In this document: piece by piece, positions 1-8,545 of the stretch | How positions within the stretch are numbered: position 1 is the stretch's first letter | Layout: each line of letters starts with the position of its first letter | Translations under genes and position numbers: made by a program | Notes under the pieces: generated by a model | Told to the model about the DNA's origin: nothing | Seen by the model: the letters and a program-made list of their open reading frames with translations, nothing else | Database searches by the model: none | Assembly: GCA_004173415.1 (NCBI GenBank) | Contig: SEHC01000019.1 | Location: forward strand, 1-13,435 | DNA length: 13,435 bases | Source of the DNA: Lysobacteraceae bacterium | GTDB lineage: Bacteria; Pseudomonadota; Gammaproteobacteria; Xanthomonadales; Xanthomonadaceae | Direction: 5' to 3'

Positions 1-740
1 CCTTCCAGGCCGGGGCACAGGTACTGGGTGTCTTCGGCCTGGTACTTGGCGTGGTAGTCGTACCACTCGCCCTTGGGCACGATGCGGATCGACGGCAGGG
101 CGACATCGCCGAGGATGGCCACGGTCAGCTCGTCGCCGACGATCATCTGCTCCATCAGCAGTTCGCCGTCGTAGCGTGCGGCCAGTTCGACCGCCGCCTG
201 AAGGTCCGCGTCCTGGAACACGCGGGTGACGCCGACGCTGGAACCCTCGTTGGCCGGCTTGACGATGACCGGCAGGCCGAGCGTCGCGGCGGCCGCGTGC
301 ACAGCCTGCCCCGTGCCCGACACGGGGTCGCCAGGCAGCAGGCGCGCGTAGCGCGGCGTCGGCAGGCCCAGCGACAGCCACACCTGCTTGGTGCGCACCT
401 TGTCCATGCCCAGCGCCGAGCCGAGCACACCCGAACCGGTGTAGGGGACGCCGAAGCTTTCCAGCAGTCCCTGCACGATGCCGTCCTCGCCACCGCCCTT
501 GTGGCCGTGGAGGATGTTGAACACGCGGTCGAATTTCTTCTGCACCAGGGCCTCGGCCAACGCCGGGATGCCGTCGACCGCGGTCGCGTCGACGCCGCGC
601 GCGCGCAGCGCCTCGAGCACGTTGCGGCCGGAATCCAGCGACACCTCGCGCTCGCTGGAGGTGCCGCCAAGCAGCACGGCGACACGGCCGAAGGCCTTCG
701 GGTCGGCGGTGCGCGGAGCGGCGAATTGGTAGGCGTTCAT
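1..740 (-). CDS. ddlB: D-alanine--D-alanine ligase DdlB (3' end cut by window edge)
   Basis: ATP-dependent cytoplasmic ligase that joins two D-alanines, supplying the dipeptide used by MurF. The first 246 residues of an expected 310-320 are present; the C-terminal part of the ATP-grasp domain lies beyond position 1. Visible are the N-terminal substrate-binding motif LLGGTSSEREVS (residues 23-34), the HGHKGGGEDG loop (78-87), the ATP-grasp lysine and serine loop KPANEGSSVG (161-170) and YDYHAKY (227-233). The tyrosine-bearing YDY motif fits a D-Ala-D-Ala rather than a D-Ala-D-lactate ligase (family knowledge). The ATG at 740-738 overlaps the murC stop as ATGA. A GAGGG lies about 12 bases upstream, rather far for a Shine-Dalgarno, so coupling to murC probably helps initiation. 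In relatives ftsQ, ftsA and ftsZ follow, here outside the window. Confidence 0.96.
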   Translation of the reverse strand, partial: MNAYQFAAPRTADPKAFGRVAVLLGGTSSEREVSLDSGRNVLEALRARGVDATAVDGIPALAEALVQKKFDRVFNILHGHKGGGEDGIVQGLLESFGVPYTGSGVLGSALGMDKVRTKQVWLSLGLPTPRYARLLPGDPVSGTGQAVHAAAATLGLPVIVKPANEGSSVGVTRVFQDADLQAAVELAARYDGELLMEQMIVGDELTVAILGDVALPSIRIVPKGEWYDYHAKYQAEDTQYLCPGLE

Positions 741-2191
741 CGTTCTGTGTGTCCCTCGAAACCATGGGCGACGATGTCGTGGCCGACGTGTCCGATGTCG
801 CCCGCACCCATAAGCAGCAGCAGGTCGCCGTCCTGCAGCACGTCGGGCAGCACCGCGGCCAGTTCCGAGACCTGGCTGACCACCACCGGCTCGTTGCGGC
901 CGCGCGCGCGGATCGCCCGGGCCAGCGACTTGGCGTCGGCGCCGGCGATCGGCGCCTCGCCGGCCGGATAGACCTCGCTCAGGACCAGCGCGTCGACTTC
1001 CGAAAGCACCGCGGCGAAGGCGTCGAACTGGTCGCGGGTGCGGCTGTAGCGATGCGGCTGGAACGCGACCACCAGGCGCTTGTCCGGCCAGCCGCCGCGC
1101 GCGGCGGCGAACACCGCGGCCAGTTCGCGCGGGTGATGGCCGTAGTCGTCGACCAGGCGCACGCGCGCGCCGTGCGGGGTGGTCACTTCACCCAGGTCGT
1201 TGAAACGGCGGCCGATGCCGGAGAATTTTTCCAGCGCCTGGGCGATGTGTTCGGGGCTGACCCCGAGCTGCCAGCCGATCGCGGCCGCGGCCAGTGCGTT
1301 CTGCACGTTGTGCCGGCCCGGCAGCGCGAGGGTGACCTGCACCTGCGTGTCCTCGGGCAGGCGCAGGGTGAAGCGCATGCGCCCGCCTTCCTGGGTAACG
1401 TCCTCGGCGCGCACGTCGGCGTTCCCGGCGAAGCCGTAGCTCATCACGTGGCGCGGCGTCTCGGCGGCCAGCGCGGCCACTTCCGGATCGTCGATGCACA
1501 GCACCGCCAGTCCGTAGAACGGCAGCCGCTGCAGGAACTCGGCGAACGCGGCCTGGACCTTGGCGAAGTCGTTGTCGTAGTTCTCCAGGTGGTCCGAATC
1601 GATGTTGGTGATCACCGCCATCAGCGGGTTCAGGCGCAGGAAGCTGCCGTCGCTCTCGTCGGCTTCGGCCACCAGCCACTGGCCATCGCCGAGCTTGGCG
1701 TTGGCGCCGGCGGCGAGCAGTTGCCCGCCGATCACGAAGGTCGGATCCAGCCCGCCCTCGCTCAGCACCGCGGCGGTCAGGCTGGTGGTGGTGGTCTTGC
1801 CATGGGTCCCGGCCACGGCGATGCCGCGGCGGAAGCGCATCAGCTCGGCCAGCATCGCCGCGCGTGGCACGATCGGGATGCGTTGCGACCGCGCCTCCAT
1901 CAGTTCGGGGTTGTCGTGCCTGATCGCACTGGACACCACCACGCAGTCGGTGCCGAGCACGTTGGCCGCGTTGTGGCCGCGCATCACCCGCGCGCCCAGC
2001 GAGGACAGGCGCCGGGTGGCGGCGTTGTCGGCGTTGTCCGAACCCGAAACTTCGTAGCCCAGCGTGCACAGCACCTCGGCGATGCCGCTCATGCCCGAGC
2101 CGCCGATGCCGACGAAATGCACGCGGCGGAATTCCTGGGCCAGGTTGCCGGTGTTCTGCAGGCGGCGTTCGCGCGCAGTGGCCATCATCAT
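737..2191 (-). CDS. murC: UDP-N-acetylmuramate--L-alanine ligase MurC
   Basis: First Mur ligase: attaches L-Ala to UDP-MurNAc with ATP in the cytoplasm. The 484 residues match the usual length (about 480-490). The N-terminal Rossmann motif HFVGIGGSGMSG (25-36) binds the UDP moiety, the P-loop AGTHGKTTTT (127-136) binds ATP, PGRHNVQNALAA (291-302) is the central-domain motif shared with MurF, and DDYGHHP (348-354) and FQPHRYSRT (378-386) are MurC signatures in the C-terminal region. There are three consecutive ATG codons (2191, 2188, 2185). The first overlaps the murG stop as ATGA and has GGAG eight bases upstream, so it was chosen; the second is nearly as plausible. The stop overlaps the ddlB start by four bases. 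Placement between murG and ddlB matches the standard dcw order. Confidence 0.97.
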   Translation of the reverse strand: MMMATARERRLQNTGNLAQEFRRVHFVGIGGSGMSGIAEVLCTLGYEVSGSDNADNAATRRLSSLGARVMRGHNAANVLGTDCVVVSSAIRHDNPELMEARSQRIPIVPRAAMLAELMRFRRGIAVAGTHGKTTTTSLTAAVLSEGGLDPTFVIGGQLLAAGANAKLGDGQWLVAEADESDGSFLRLNPLMAVITNIDSDHLENYDNDFAKVQAAFAEFLQRLPFYGLAVLCIDDPEVAALAAETPRHVMSYGFAGNADVRAEDVTQEGGRMRFTLRLPEDTQVQVTLALPGRHNVQNALAAAAIGWQLGVSPEHIAQALEKFSGIGRRFNDLGEVTTPHGARVRLVDDYGHHPRELAAVFAAARGGWPDKRLVVAFQPHRYSRTRDQFDAFAAVLSEVDALVLSEVYPAGEAPIAGADAKSLARAIRARGRNEPVVVSQVSELAAVLPDVLQDGDLLLLMGAGDIGHVGHDIVAHGFEGHTER

Positions 2192-3282
2192 GCGGCTTTC
2201 TCCAGGCGCGATTCTTCAAGGATGATGTCGGCGATCCGCTCAGCCGCATCGGGTTTTGCCAGCGTGCGCGCAGCCTCGGCCATGGCCAGGCGACGGGCCG
2301 CGTCGCCGGCGAGTTCGGAAAGCAGTTGCTGCAGGCGCGCGGCCAGCTGGTCGTCCTGGCCCAGCAGCACCGCCGCGCCACGTTCCACCAAGTACTGCGC
2401 GTTCCTGGTCTGGTGGTCGTCGACCGCCGCGGCGAACGGCACCAGCACGCTGCCGACGCCGACCGCGCACAGTTCCGCCAGGGTCGATGCGCCGGCGCGA
2501 CAGACCACCAGGTCCGCCCACTCGTAGGCCTGGGCCATGTCGCCGATGAAACTTTCCACGCTGGCGCTGACGCCGGCCTCGGCATAGCTGCGCACGGCTT
2601 CCTCGCGCAGCTTCTCGCCGCACTGGTGGCGCACCTGGACCAGGTCCTGCGGCAGCGACGCCAGGGCCTGGGGCAGCGCGGTGTTCAGCACGCGCGCGCC
2701 CTGGCTGCCGCCCAGCACCAGCAGCCGCAGCGGCCCGCTGCGTCCAGCCAGCCGCTGCGCAGGCGCGCCAAGCGCCGCGATCTCGGCGCGGACCGGATTG
2801 CCGACGGCTTCCTCGCGACTTGCGAAGCTGCCGGGGAAACCGGTGAGGATGCGCCGCGCGAACCTGGCCAGCACGCGGTTGGTGAAGCCGGGGGCGCGGT
2901 TCTGTTCGTGGACCAGCAGCGGCCTGCCCTGCAGCCGCGCGGCCATGCCGCCGGGGCCGGCGGCGAAGCCACCGAAGCTCACCACCGCGCGGGGCGCGCG
3001 ATAGCGCAGCACGAAGCCGGCCGCGCGCACCGCGCGCAGCACCCGCAGCGGCGCGCCGAGCAAGGCCAGCTTGCCCTTGCCGCGCAGTCCGCTGATGGCG
3101 ATGGTGTCCAGCTGGATGCCCTGCCTGGGCACCAGCTTGGTTTCCATCGCGCCCTCGGCGCCGAGCCAGGTCACCGGCACGCCGCGCGCGCGCAGCACCT
3201 TGGCCACGGCCAGCGCGGGGAAGATGTGCCCGCCGGTGCCGCCGGCCAGGATCATCACCGGGGCGTCTTCATGGACGCTCAT
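2188..3282 (-). CDS. murG: UDP-GlcNAc:undecaprenyl-PP-MurNAc-pentapeptide GlcNAc transferase MurG
   Basis: Peripheral inner-membrane GT-B glycosyltransferase that converts lipid I to lipid II, the last cytoplasmic step of peptidoglycan precursor synthesis. The 364 residues fit the family (about 355-365). Visible motifs are the glycine loop LAGGTGGHIFPA (12-23), SFGGFAAGPG (102-111), HEQNRAPG (125-132), the second glycine-rich loop LGGSQGARVLN (190-200), the donor-binding CRAGASTLAEL (261-271) and the DDHQTRNA stretch (288-295). The ATG at 3282 overlaps the ftsW stop as ATGA and is preceded by AGAGG five bases upstream, a good ribosome binding site. The stop overlaps murC by four bases. Product and start are both secure. 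Confidence 0.97.
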   Translation of the reverse strand: MSVHEDAPVMILAGGTGGHIFPALAVAKVLRARGVPVTWLGAEGAMETKLVPRQGIQLDTIAISGLRGKGKLALLGAPLRVLRAVRAAGFVLRYRAPRAVVSFGGFAAGPGGMAARLQGRPLLVHEQNRAPGFTNRVLARFARRILTGFPGSFASREEAVGNPVRAEIAALGAPAQRLAGRSGPLRLLVLGGSQGARVLNTALPQALASLPQDLVQVRHQCGEKLREEAVRSYAEAGVSASVESFIGDMAQAYEWADLVVCRAGASTLAELCAVGVGSVLVPFAAAVDDHQTRNAQYLVERGAAVLLGQDDQLAARLQQLLSELAGDAARRLAMAEAARTLAKPDAAERIADIILEESRLEKAA

Positions 3283-4565
3283 GCAATCCTCTCGAAAGTG
3301 GGTTCGACCCGCGCGTTGAGACGGCTGGTGCCGCGCACCGGTGCGCTGGGCGCGGGCTGCGCCGGGGCTGGGGCGGGCGATCCGGGATCGGTCGCGGCCG
3401 GGGCCGCGTCGCCGCGCAGCAGCGCGACCTGGCGCTCGGCGCGATTGAGTTCATAGGAGACGCGCAGCAGCAGGCCCATCGCCACGCAGGTCATCATCAC
3501 GCTGGAGCCGCCGGAGGAAATCAGCGGCAGGGTCAGGCCCTTGGTCGGCAGCAGGCCGAGGTTGACGCCGATCGAGACGAAGCTCTGCATGCTGATCCAC
3601 AGGGCGATGCCGAAGGCGCAATAGCCGGCGAAGTGGCGGCGCATCTCCACGCAGCGCAGGCCCAGGTGGAAGGCGCGCCCGGCCAGCAACGCGTACAGCG
3701 CGATCACCGCGCAGGCGCCGACGAAACCCAGTTCCTCGCCGATCACCGAGAAGATGAAGTCGGTATGGGCCTCGGGCAGGTAGTTCAGCTTCTGCACCGA
3801 TCCGCCCAGGCCCACGCCCCACCATTCGCCGCGGCCCACGGCCATCAGCGCGTTGCTGAGCTGGTAACCGGAGCCCAGCTGGTCTTCCCATGGGTTCATG
3901 AAGGAAGTGATGCGGCGCATCCGGTACGGTTCGAGGATGGCGATGAAGGCGAAGATCGGCAGGCCGATCACGATCGGCGCCGACATCCGCGGCAGGTTGA
4001 CCCCGCCCAGCACCAGCATGCCGGCGGTGATCGCCAGCAGCAGGGTCGAGGAGCCGAAGTCGGGCTGCAGCAGCAGCAGGCCGACCAGGGCCACGGCCAC
4101 GCCCAGCGGCTTGAGCATCGCCGGCCAGGTCGCATTGACCTCGTCGCGGAACCGCACCAGGTAGCTGGACAACCACACGATGTAGAGCACCTTGACCGCT
4201 TCGACGACCTGGAACTTGGAGATGCCCAGGTTGATCCAGCGCCGCGCGCCATTGACGCTGCTGCCCAGCCCGGGCACGAACACCGCCGCCAGCAGCACGA
4301 AGCAGGCCAGCAGCAGCCACTGGTTGTAGTGTTCGATGGTCTTGAGTTCGGTGCGCATGGCCACGCAGGCCAGGCCGATGCCCAGGGCCAGGAACACAAG
4401 GTGGCGGCCGAGGAAATGGAACGGATTGCTGTCCATGGCGATGGAGCTCGATGCGACCATCACCACGCCCAGCCCGGCCAGGGCAAGGGTGACGCCCAGC
4501 AGCCACGGGTCGTAGCGGCCGCCGATGGCCTCCAGCCGTGTCGCCTGGCGCAGCGTGTCGTTCAT
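3279..4565 (-). CDS. ftsW: Septal peptidoglycan glycosyltransferase FtsW (SEDS family)
   Basis: Polytopic inner-membrane protein that polymerises lipid II glycan strands at the septum with its partner FtsI. The 428 residues hold about ten hydrophobic segments between roughly 21 and 372. SEDS signatures seen are SVNGARRWI (103-111), QPDFGSS (167-173) and PEAHTDFIFSVIGEELG (264-280); the Asp in HTDF is the conserved residue taken as catalytic in SEDS proteins (family knowledge). LPLISSGGSS (346-355) is also typical. The C-terminal cytoplasmic tail (about 388-411) is rich in Ala and Pro and probably lineage-specific. The ATG at 4565 shares one base with the mraY stop (TGATG) and has AAGGTG about six bases upstream. 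An open frame extends upstream through mraY in another frame, but homology begins only at MNDTLRQ. Lying next to mraY instead of murD is unusual compared with E. coli. Confidence 0.96.
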   Translation of the reverse strand: MNDTLRQATRLEAIGGRYDPWLLGVTLALAGLGVVMVASSSIAMDSNPFHFLGRHLVFLALGIGLACVAMRTELKTIEHYNQWLLLACFVLLAAVFVPGLGSSVNGARRWINLGISKFQVVEAVKVLYIVWLSSYLVRFRDEVNATWPAMLKPLGVAVALVGLLLLQPDFGSSTLLLAITAGMLVLGGVNLPRMSAPIVIGLPIFAFIAILEPYRMRRITSFMNPWEDQLGSGYQLSNALMAVGRGEWWGVGLGGSVQKLNYLPEAHTDFIFSVIGEELGFVGACAVIALYALLAGRAFHLGLRCVEMRRHFAGYCAFGIALWISMQSFVSIGVNLGLLPTKGLTLPLISSGGSSVMMTCVAMGLLLRVSYELNRAERQVALLRGDAAPAATDPGSPAPAPAQPAPSAPVRGTSRLNARVEPTFERIA

Positions 4566-5656
4566 CAGCGCACCTTCAACGTGGCCAGGCCGACCAGCAC
4601 CAGCACCACCGAGATGATCCAGAAGCGCACGATCACCCGCGGTTCCGGCCAGCCCTTGAGCTCGAAGTGGTGATGGATCGGCGCCATCCGGAACACGCGC
4701 TTGCCGGTCAGCTTGAACGACGCCACCTGGATCATCACCGACAGCGTTTCGACCACGAAGATGCCGCCCATGATCACCAGGACCAGCTCCTGGCGGACGA
4801 TCACCGCGACCGTGCCCAGCACCGCGCCCAGCGCCAGCGCGCCGATGTCGCCCATGAAGACCATGGCCGGGTAGGTGTTGAACCAGAGGAAACCCAGGCC
4901 CGCGCCGGCGATGGCCGCGCAGATGATCACCAGTTCGCCTGCGCCCGGAACCTGCGGGATCTGCAGGTAGGCCGAGAACACCGCGTTGCCGGAGGCATAG
5001 GCGAACACGCCCAGCGCGCAGGCGACCAGCACGGTCGGCATGATCGCCAGTCCGTCCAGGCCGTCGGTCAGGTTCACCGCATTGGAGAAGCCGACGATCC
5101 AGAAGTAGGCGATGACCACGAAGCTGACTCCTGCCAGCGGCAGCGCCACGCTCTTGATCATCGGGATGTAGAACGTCGTCGAGGCGGGCACCGAGGGATC
5201 GGCGGTCAGCCACAGGAACAACCCCGCGGCCAGCCCGAACACCGACTGCAACAGGTATTTCCAGCGCGACTTGAGCCCGTTGGGGTCGCGCCTGACGATC
5301 TTGATCCAGTCGTCGTACCAGCCGATCGCGCCGAAGGCCAGCATCACCAGCAGCACCACCCAGACATAGCGGTTGCGCAGGTCGCCCCACAGCAGCACCG
5401 ACAGCAGCACGGTCATCAGGATCAGCGCGCCGCCCATGGTCGGGGTGCCGGCCTTGGTGAAGTGGGTCTGCGGGCCGTCCTGGCGGATCGGCTGGCCGCC
5501 CTTGAACTGGGCCAGCCGGCGGATCACCGCCGGGCCCAGCCACAGCGAAAGCGCCAGCGAGGTCAACGCGGCGAGGATGCCGCGGAAGGTCAGGTAGCCG
5601 AACAGCCCGAACAGGCTTTCCAGCTGCTGCAGCCAGCGTGTCAGTTCAAGCAACAT
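4565..5656 (-). CDS. mraY: Phospho-N-acetylmuramoyl-pentapeptide transferase MraY
   Basis: Integral membrane enzyme that transfers phospho-MurNAc-pentapeptide from UDP to undecaprenyl phosphate, giving lipid I. The 363 residues align end to end with E. coli MraY (360), including the terminal RFWIISVVLVLVGLATLKVR. Visible are DGPQTHFTKAGTPTMGG (60-76), the Asp-Asp pair in GWYDDW (112-117), NAVNLTDGLDGLAI (192-205), FMGD (267-270) and the histidine cluster MAPIHHHFELKGWPEP (324-339). About ten transmembrane segments are expected from the hydrophobic pattern. The ATG at 5656 is preceded by GGGAGG nine bases upstream, and the gene overlaps the end of murF by 11 bases, the only longer overlap in the cluster. 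The stop (TGA, 4567-4565) overlaps the ftsW start by one base, leaving no room for murD. Confidence 0.97.
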   Translation of the reverse strand: MLLELTRWLQQLESLFGLFGYLTFRGILAALTSLALSLWLGPAVIRRLAQFKGGQPIRQDGPQTHFTKAGTPTMGGALILMTVLLSVLLWGDLRNRYVWVVLLVMLAFGAIGWYDDWIKIVRRDPNGLKSRWKYLLQSVFGLAAGLFLWLTADPSVPASTTFYIPMIKSVALPLAGVSFVVIAYFWIVGFSNAVNLTDGLDGLAIMPTVLVACALGVFAYASGNAVFSAYLQIPQVPGAGELVIICAAIAGAGLGFLWFNTYPAMVFMGDIGALALGAVLGTVAVIVRQELVLVIMGGIFVVETLSVMIQVASFKLTGKRVFRMAPIHHHFELKGWPEPRVIVRFWIISVVLVLVGLATLKVR

Positions 5657-7028
5657 GCGATCCGCCCTCCCCCGAATGCAGCAACGCGGAGACGATTCGG
5701 TCCATCGCGCTCCCCCTGGAACCCTTCACCAGGCAGCGCAGCTGCTGCGGCCGGGCGTGCTTGCGGATGTCCTCGCCCAAGGCCTCGGCCAGCGCCTGGT
5801 GCGAAGCGAAGCTGCGGGCGCCCTCGCCGAACGCGCGCGCCGCCGCCTCGCTGAGCGGGCCCAGCGCATACAACCGGGCGATGCCCGCCGCCTTGGCCTG
5901 GCGGCCGGCGTCGGCGTGCATCGACTCGCCTTCCGGTCCGAGTTCGCGCATGTCGCCAAGGACCAGCCACGACTCGCCGCCGGCCGCGGCCAGGGCGTCG
6001 ATCGCCGCGGCCAGCGAACCGGGATTGGCGTTGTAGCTGTCGTCGACCAGGACCGCGCCGTTGGCCAGTGCGCGCGCCACCTGGCGGCCGGGGACCGGCT
6101 TGCTGCCGGCCAGGCCGCTGGCGATCGTCGCCAGGTCGACCCCGCAGGCCAGCGCCAGCGAGGCCGCGGCCAGCGCGTTCAACACGTTGTGGCGGCCGGG
6201 CAGCGGCAGATCGATTGCCGCTTCGCCTTGTGGCGTGAGCAGGGTGAAGCGCGAGCCATCGGCGCTGGCGACGATGTCGCGCGCGCCGACCTCGGCACTG
6301 GCTTCCAGCCCGAAGCGCAGCACCCGGCGGCCTGCCGCCAGGCTGGCGAAATATTCGCCGAACGCATCATCGGCGTTGATCACCGCCACCCCGCCCTCGC
6401 CCAGCGCGGTGTAGATCGCGCCCTTGGTCTCGGCTACGCCCAGCAGACTGCCCATCCGTTCCAGATGGGCGGCGGCGATGTTGTTCACCAGGGCCACGTC
6501 CGGAGTGACGATGTCGGTCAGGTAGGCGATGTCGCCGGGCTTGCCGGCGCCCATTTCGTAGATCGCGAAATCGGCGTCGTCCGGCGCCTCGATCACGGCC
6601 AGCGGCAGGCCGATCTCGTTGTTTCGGTTGCCCGGGTTGGCGTAGGTGCTGCCTGCACCCTGCAGGATCGACAACAGCAGCGTCTTGACGCTGGTCTTGC
6701 CGTTGCTGCCGGTGATGGCGACCACGCGCGCATCACGGTCGCGCTGCAGGCTGGCGGCGATGGCGGCCAGTGCCCGCTGGGTGTCGGCGACGATGACCTG
6801 CGGCAGGTCGACCGGCACCGCGTGGTCGACCATCAGCGCCCCGGCGTGGCGCATGGCGGCGTCGTAGGCGAAGTCATGGCCGTCGAAGCGCTCTCCGCGC
6901 AAGGCCACGTACAGCGCTCCCGGCTGCAGGTTGCGGGTGTCGTTGGTCAGGGTCTCGACGACGATGTCGTCGCCCTGCAGTTCGCCGCCGGCCCAGTGCG
7001 CGAGCAGTGAAAGAGGAGTGCGGTTCAT
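5646..7028 (-). CDS. murF: UDP-MurNAc-tripeptide--D-alanyl-D-alanine ligase MurF
   Basis: Cytoplasmic ATP-dependent ligase adding D-Ala-D-Ala (from DdlB) to UDP-MurNAc-tripeptide, finishing the soluble pentapeptide precursor. 460 residues compared with 452 in E. coli. Motifs: TNDTRNLQPGALYVAL near 28-43 in the N-terminal domain, P-loop ITGSNGKTS (105-113), GNRNNEIGLP (133-142), YEMGAGKPGDI (157-167), LPGRHNVLNALAA (276-288) and DDSYNANPGS (329-338). The open frame extends further upstream, but the ATG at 7028 overlaps the murE stop as ATGA and has GGAG five bases before it, and homology starts there. The last 11 bases overlap the start of mraY. No unusual features were seen. Confidence 0.97.
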   Translation of the reverse strand: MNRTPLSLLAHWAGGELQGDDIVVETLTNDTRNLQPGALYVALRGERFDGHDFAYDAAMRHAGALMVDHAVPVDLPQVIVADTQRALAAIAASLQRDRDARVVAITGSNGKTSVKTLLLSILQGAGSTYANPGNRNNEIGLPLAVIEAPDDADFAIYEMGAGKPGDIAYLTDIVTPDVALVNNIAAAHLERMGSLLGVAETKGAIYTALGEGGVAVINADDAFGEYFASLAAGRRVLRFGLEASAEVGARDIVASADGSRFTLLTPQGEAAIDLPLPGRHNVLNALAAASLALACGVDLATIASGLAGSKPVPGRQVARALANGAVLVDDSYNANPGSLAAAIDALAAAGGESWLVLGDMRELGPEGESMHADAGRQAKAAGIARLYALGPLSEAAARAFGEGARSFASHQALAEALGEDIRKHARPQQLRCLVKGSRGSAMDRIVSALLHSGEGGSHVA

Positions 7029-8545
7029 GGTTGCTCCGGCGCGTCCTGCGCATGCTGGTCCTGGACCCCGGCCTGCGGCGCATGCGCCTCCAGGCATTCG
7101 CGGGCGACCGCGGAGTCGTCGAAGGGATGACGGATGCCGTCGATCTCCTGGTAAGGCTCGTGGCCCTTGCCGGCCACCAGCACGATGTCTTCCGGACCGG
7201 CCTCGCCGATGGCCAGGGCGATGGCCAGGGCGCGGTCCCGCTGCACGACCACGGCCCCGGGCCGGGCGAAGCCGGCGAGGATGTCCGCCACGATCCGGTC
7301 GCCATCCTCGGCGCGCGGATTGTCGTCGGTGACGATGACCACATCGGCCAGGCGCTCGGCGCAGGCCGCCATCTGCGGGCGCTTGCCGCTATCGCGTTCG
7401 CCGCCGCAACCGAATACGCAGAACAGGCGCGCCGGCGCATGGTCGCGCAGGCTGGCCAGGGCCTGCTCCAGCGCGTCGGGCGTGTGCGCGTAGTCGATCA
7501 CCACCAGCGGCCGACCGGCGTCGCCGCCGAGGCGGTTCATGCGCCCGTGGATCGGCTGCAGCCTGGACAGCACCCGGGCGATCTCGGCGGGGGTGTCGCC
7601 CAGCGCATGCATCGCGCCAGCCACCGCCAGCAGGTTGTCGACGTTGAAACGGCCCAGCAGCCTGGACTGCACCGGGTGCGACTGGCCGTCGATGCGCAGC
7701 TCGAAGGCGATGCCCTCCGCATCCAGCCGCGGATTCTCGGCGCGCACGCTGGCGCCGCGCGCCTCGCGCGAGCTCACCCCGATCCGGACCAGTTCGGGAG
7801 ACAGTGCTTCGAACATCTCCCTTCCGTGCGCATCATCCAGGTTGACCACCGCGGCCTTCAGCTCCGGCCAGGCGAACAGGCGGGCCTTGGCTGCGCCATA
7901 GGCGCGCATGTCGCCGTGGTAATCGAGGTGGTCGCGGGTGAGGTTGGTGAACACGGCGACGTCGAAATGCACGTTGTCCACGCGACCCTGGTCGAGCGCG
8001 TGGGAACTCACTTCCATGGCCACGGCGCGCGCGCCGGCGTCGCGCAGTTGGGCCAGCAGCGCATGGGTCTGCAGGACCAGTGGCGTGGTGAAGCCGGTCG
8101 CCGACACTTCGCCATACAGGCCGGCGCCGAGGGTGCCGATGCTGCCGCAGCGGAGCCCGCGCAGGTGCCAGGCCTGGGTCAGCAACTGCACCGTGGAGGT
8201 CTTGCCGTTGGTGCCGGTGACCCCGACCATGTCCATGTCCCGCGAGGGACGCGAGTGAAAGCGGTCGGCCATTTCGCCCATCCGGCCACGCAGGCCGGGC
8301 ACCGCGATCGCAGCGGCCGGGGCCGGCAGGTCGGCCGGGGCCGGCGGCTCGAACAGGATCGCGCTGGCGCCCGCGGCGAGCGCCTTGTCGACGAAGCCGA
8401 GCCCATGCGCGCCGAACCCGGCGATGGCCACGAACCCGTCGCCGGGTTCGATCGCGCGGCTGTCCTGGACCAGGCCGCGGACCACGATGTCGCGCGGCAC
8501 GTCCAGGTCCGGAAGCAGGTCGGCGAGGGCCATGGCGCGCTTCAA
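7025..8545 (-). CDS. murE: UDP-MurNAc-L-Ala-Glu--2,6-diaminopimelate ligase MurE
   Basis: Cytoplasmic Mur ligase adding the third stem-peptide residue. Motifs: DSR near 28-30 (N-terminal domain), P-loop VTGTNGKTS (109-117), MEVSSHALDQGR (177-188), FTNLTRDHLDYHGDM (199-213), Lys220 in AAK, which corresponds to the carbamylated lysine of E. coli MurE, DYAHTPDALE (351-360), DDNPR (407-411) and GKGHE (459-463). The DNPR motif marks meso-diaminopimelate specificity rather than lysine (family knowledge). The start is uncertain. A TTG at 8545 gives 506 residues and a TTGA overlap with the ftsI stop, in keeping with the other junctions; an ATG four codons later (8533) gives 502 residues and an 8-base gap. 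Neither has a clear Shine-Dalgarno. The last 20 or so residues are Gln/Ala/Asp-rich and outside the conserved fold. Confidence 0.95.
   Translation of the reverse strand: MKRAMALADLLPDLDVPRDIVVRGLVQDSRAIEPGDGFVAIAGFGAHGLGFVDKALAAGASAILFEPPAPADLPAPAAAIAVPGLRGRMGEMADRFHSRPSRDMDMVGVTGTNGKTSTVQLLTQAWHLRGLRCGSIGTLGAGLYGEVSATGFTTPLVLQTHALLAQLRDAGARAVAMEVSSHALDQGRVDNVHFDVAVFTNLTRDHLDYHGDMRAYGAAKARLFAWPELKAAVVNLDDAHGREMFEALSPELVRIGVSSREARGASVRAENPRLDAEGIAFELRIDGQSHPVQSRLLGRFNVDNLLAVAGAMHALGDTPAEIARVLSRLQPIHGRMNRLGGDAGRPLVVIDYAHTPDALEQALASLRDHAPARLFCVFGCGGERDSGKRPQMAACAERLADVVIVTDDNPRAEDGDRIVADILAGFARPGAVVVQRDRALAIALAIGEAGPEDIVLVAGKGHEPYQEIDGIRHPFDDSAVARECLEAHAPQAGVQDQHAQDAPEQP

Noticed and set aside
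749..2527. Long plus-strand open frame opposite murC/murG (592 codons)
   Set aside because: Antisense to secure murC and murG; low-complexity Ala/Arg/Gly/His composition typical of the opposite strand of GC-rich genes; no recognisable motif.
4566..5543. Apparent N-terminal fusion of FtsW with an upstream 326-residue segment
   Set aside because: The segment is mraY read in the wrong frame; FtsW homology starts at the ATG at 4565.
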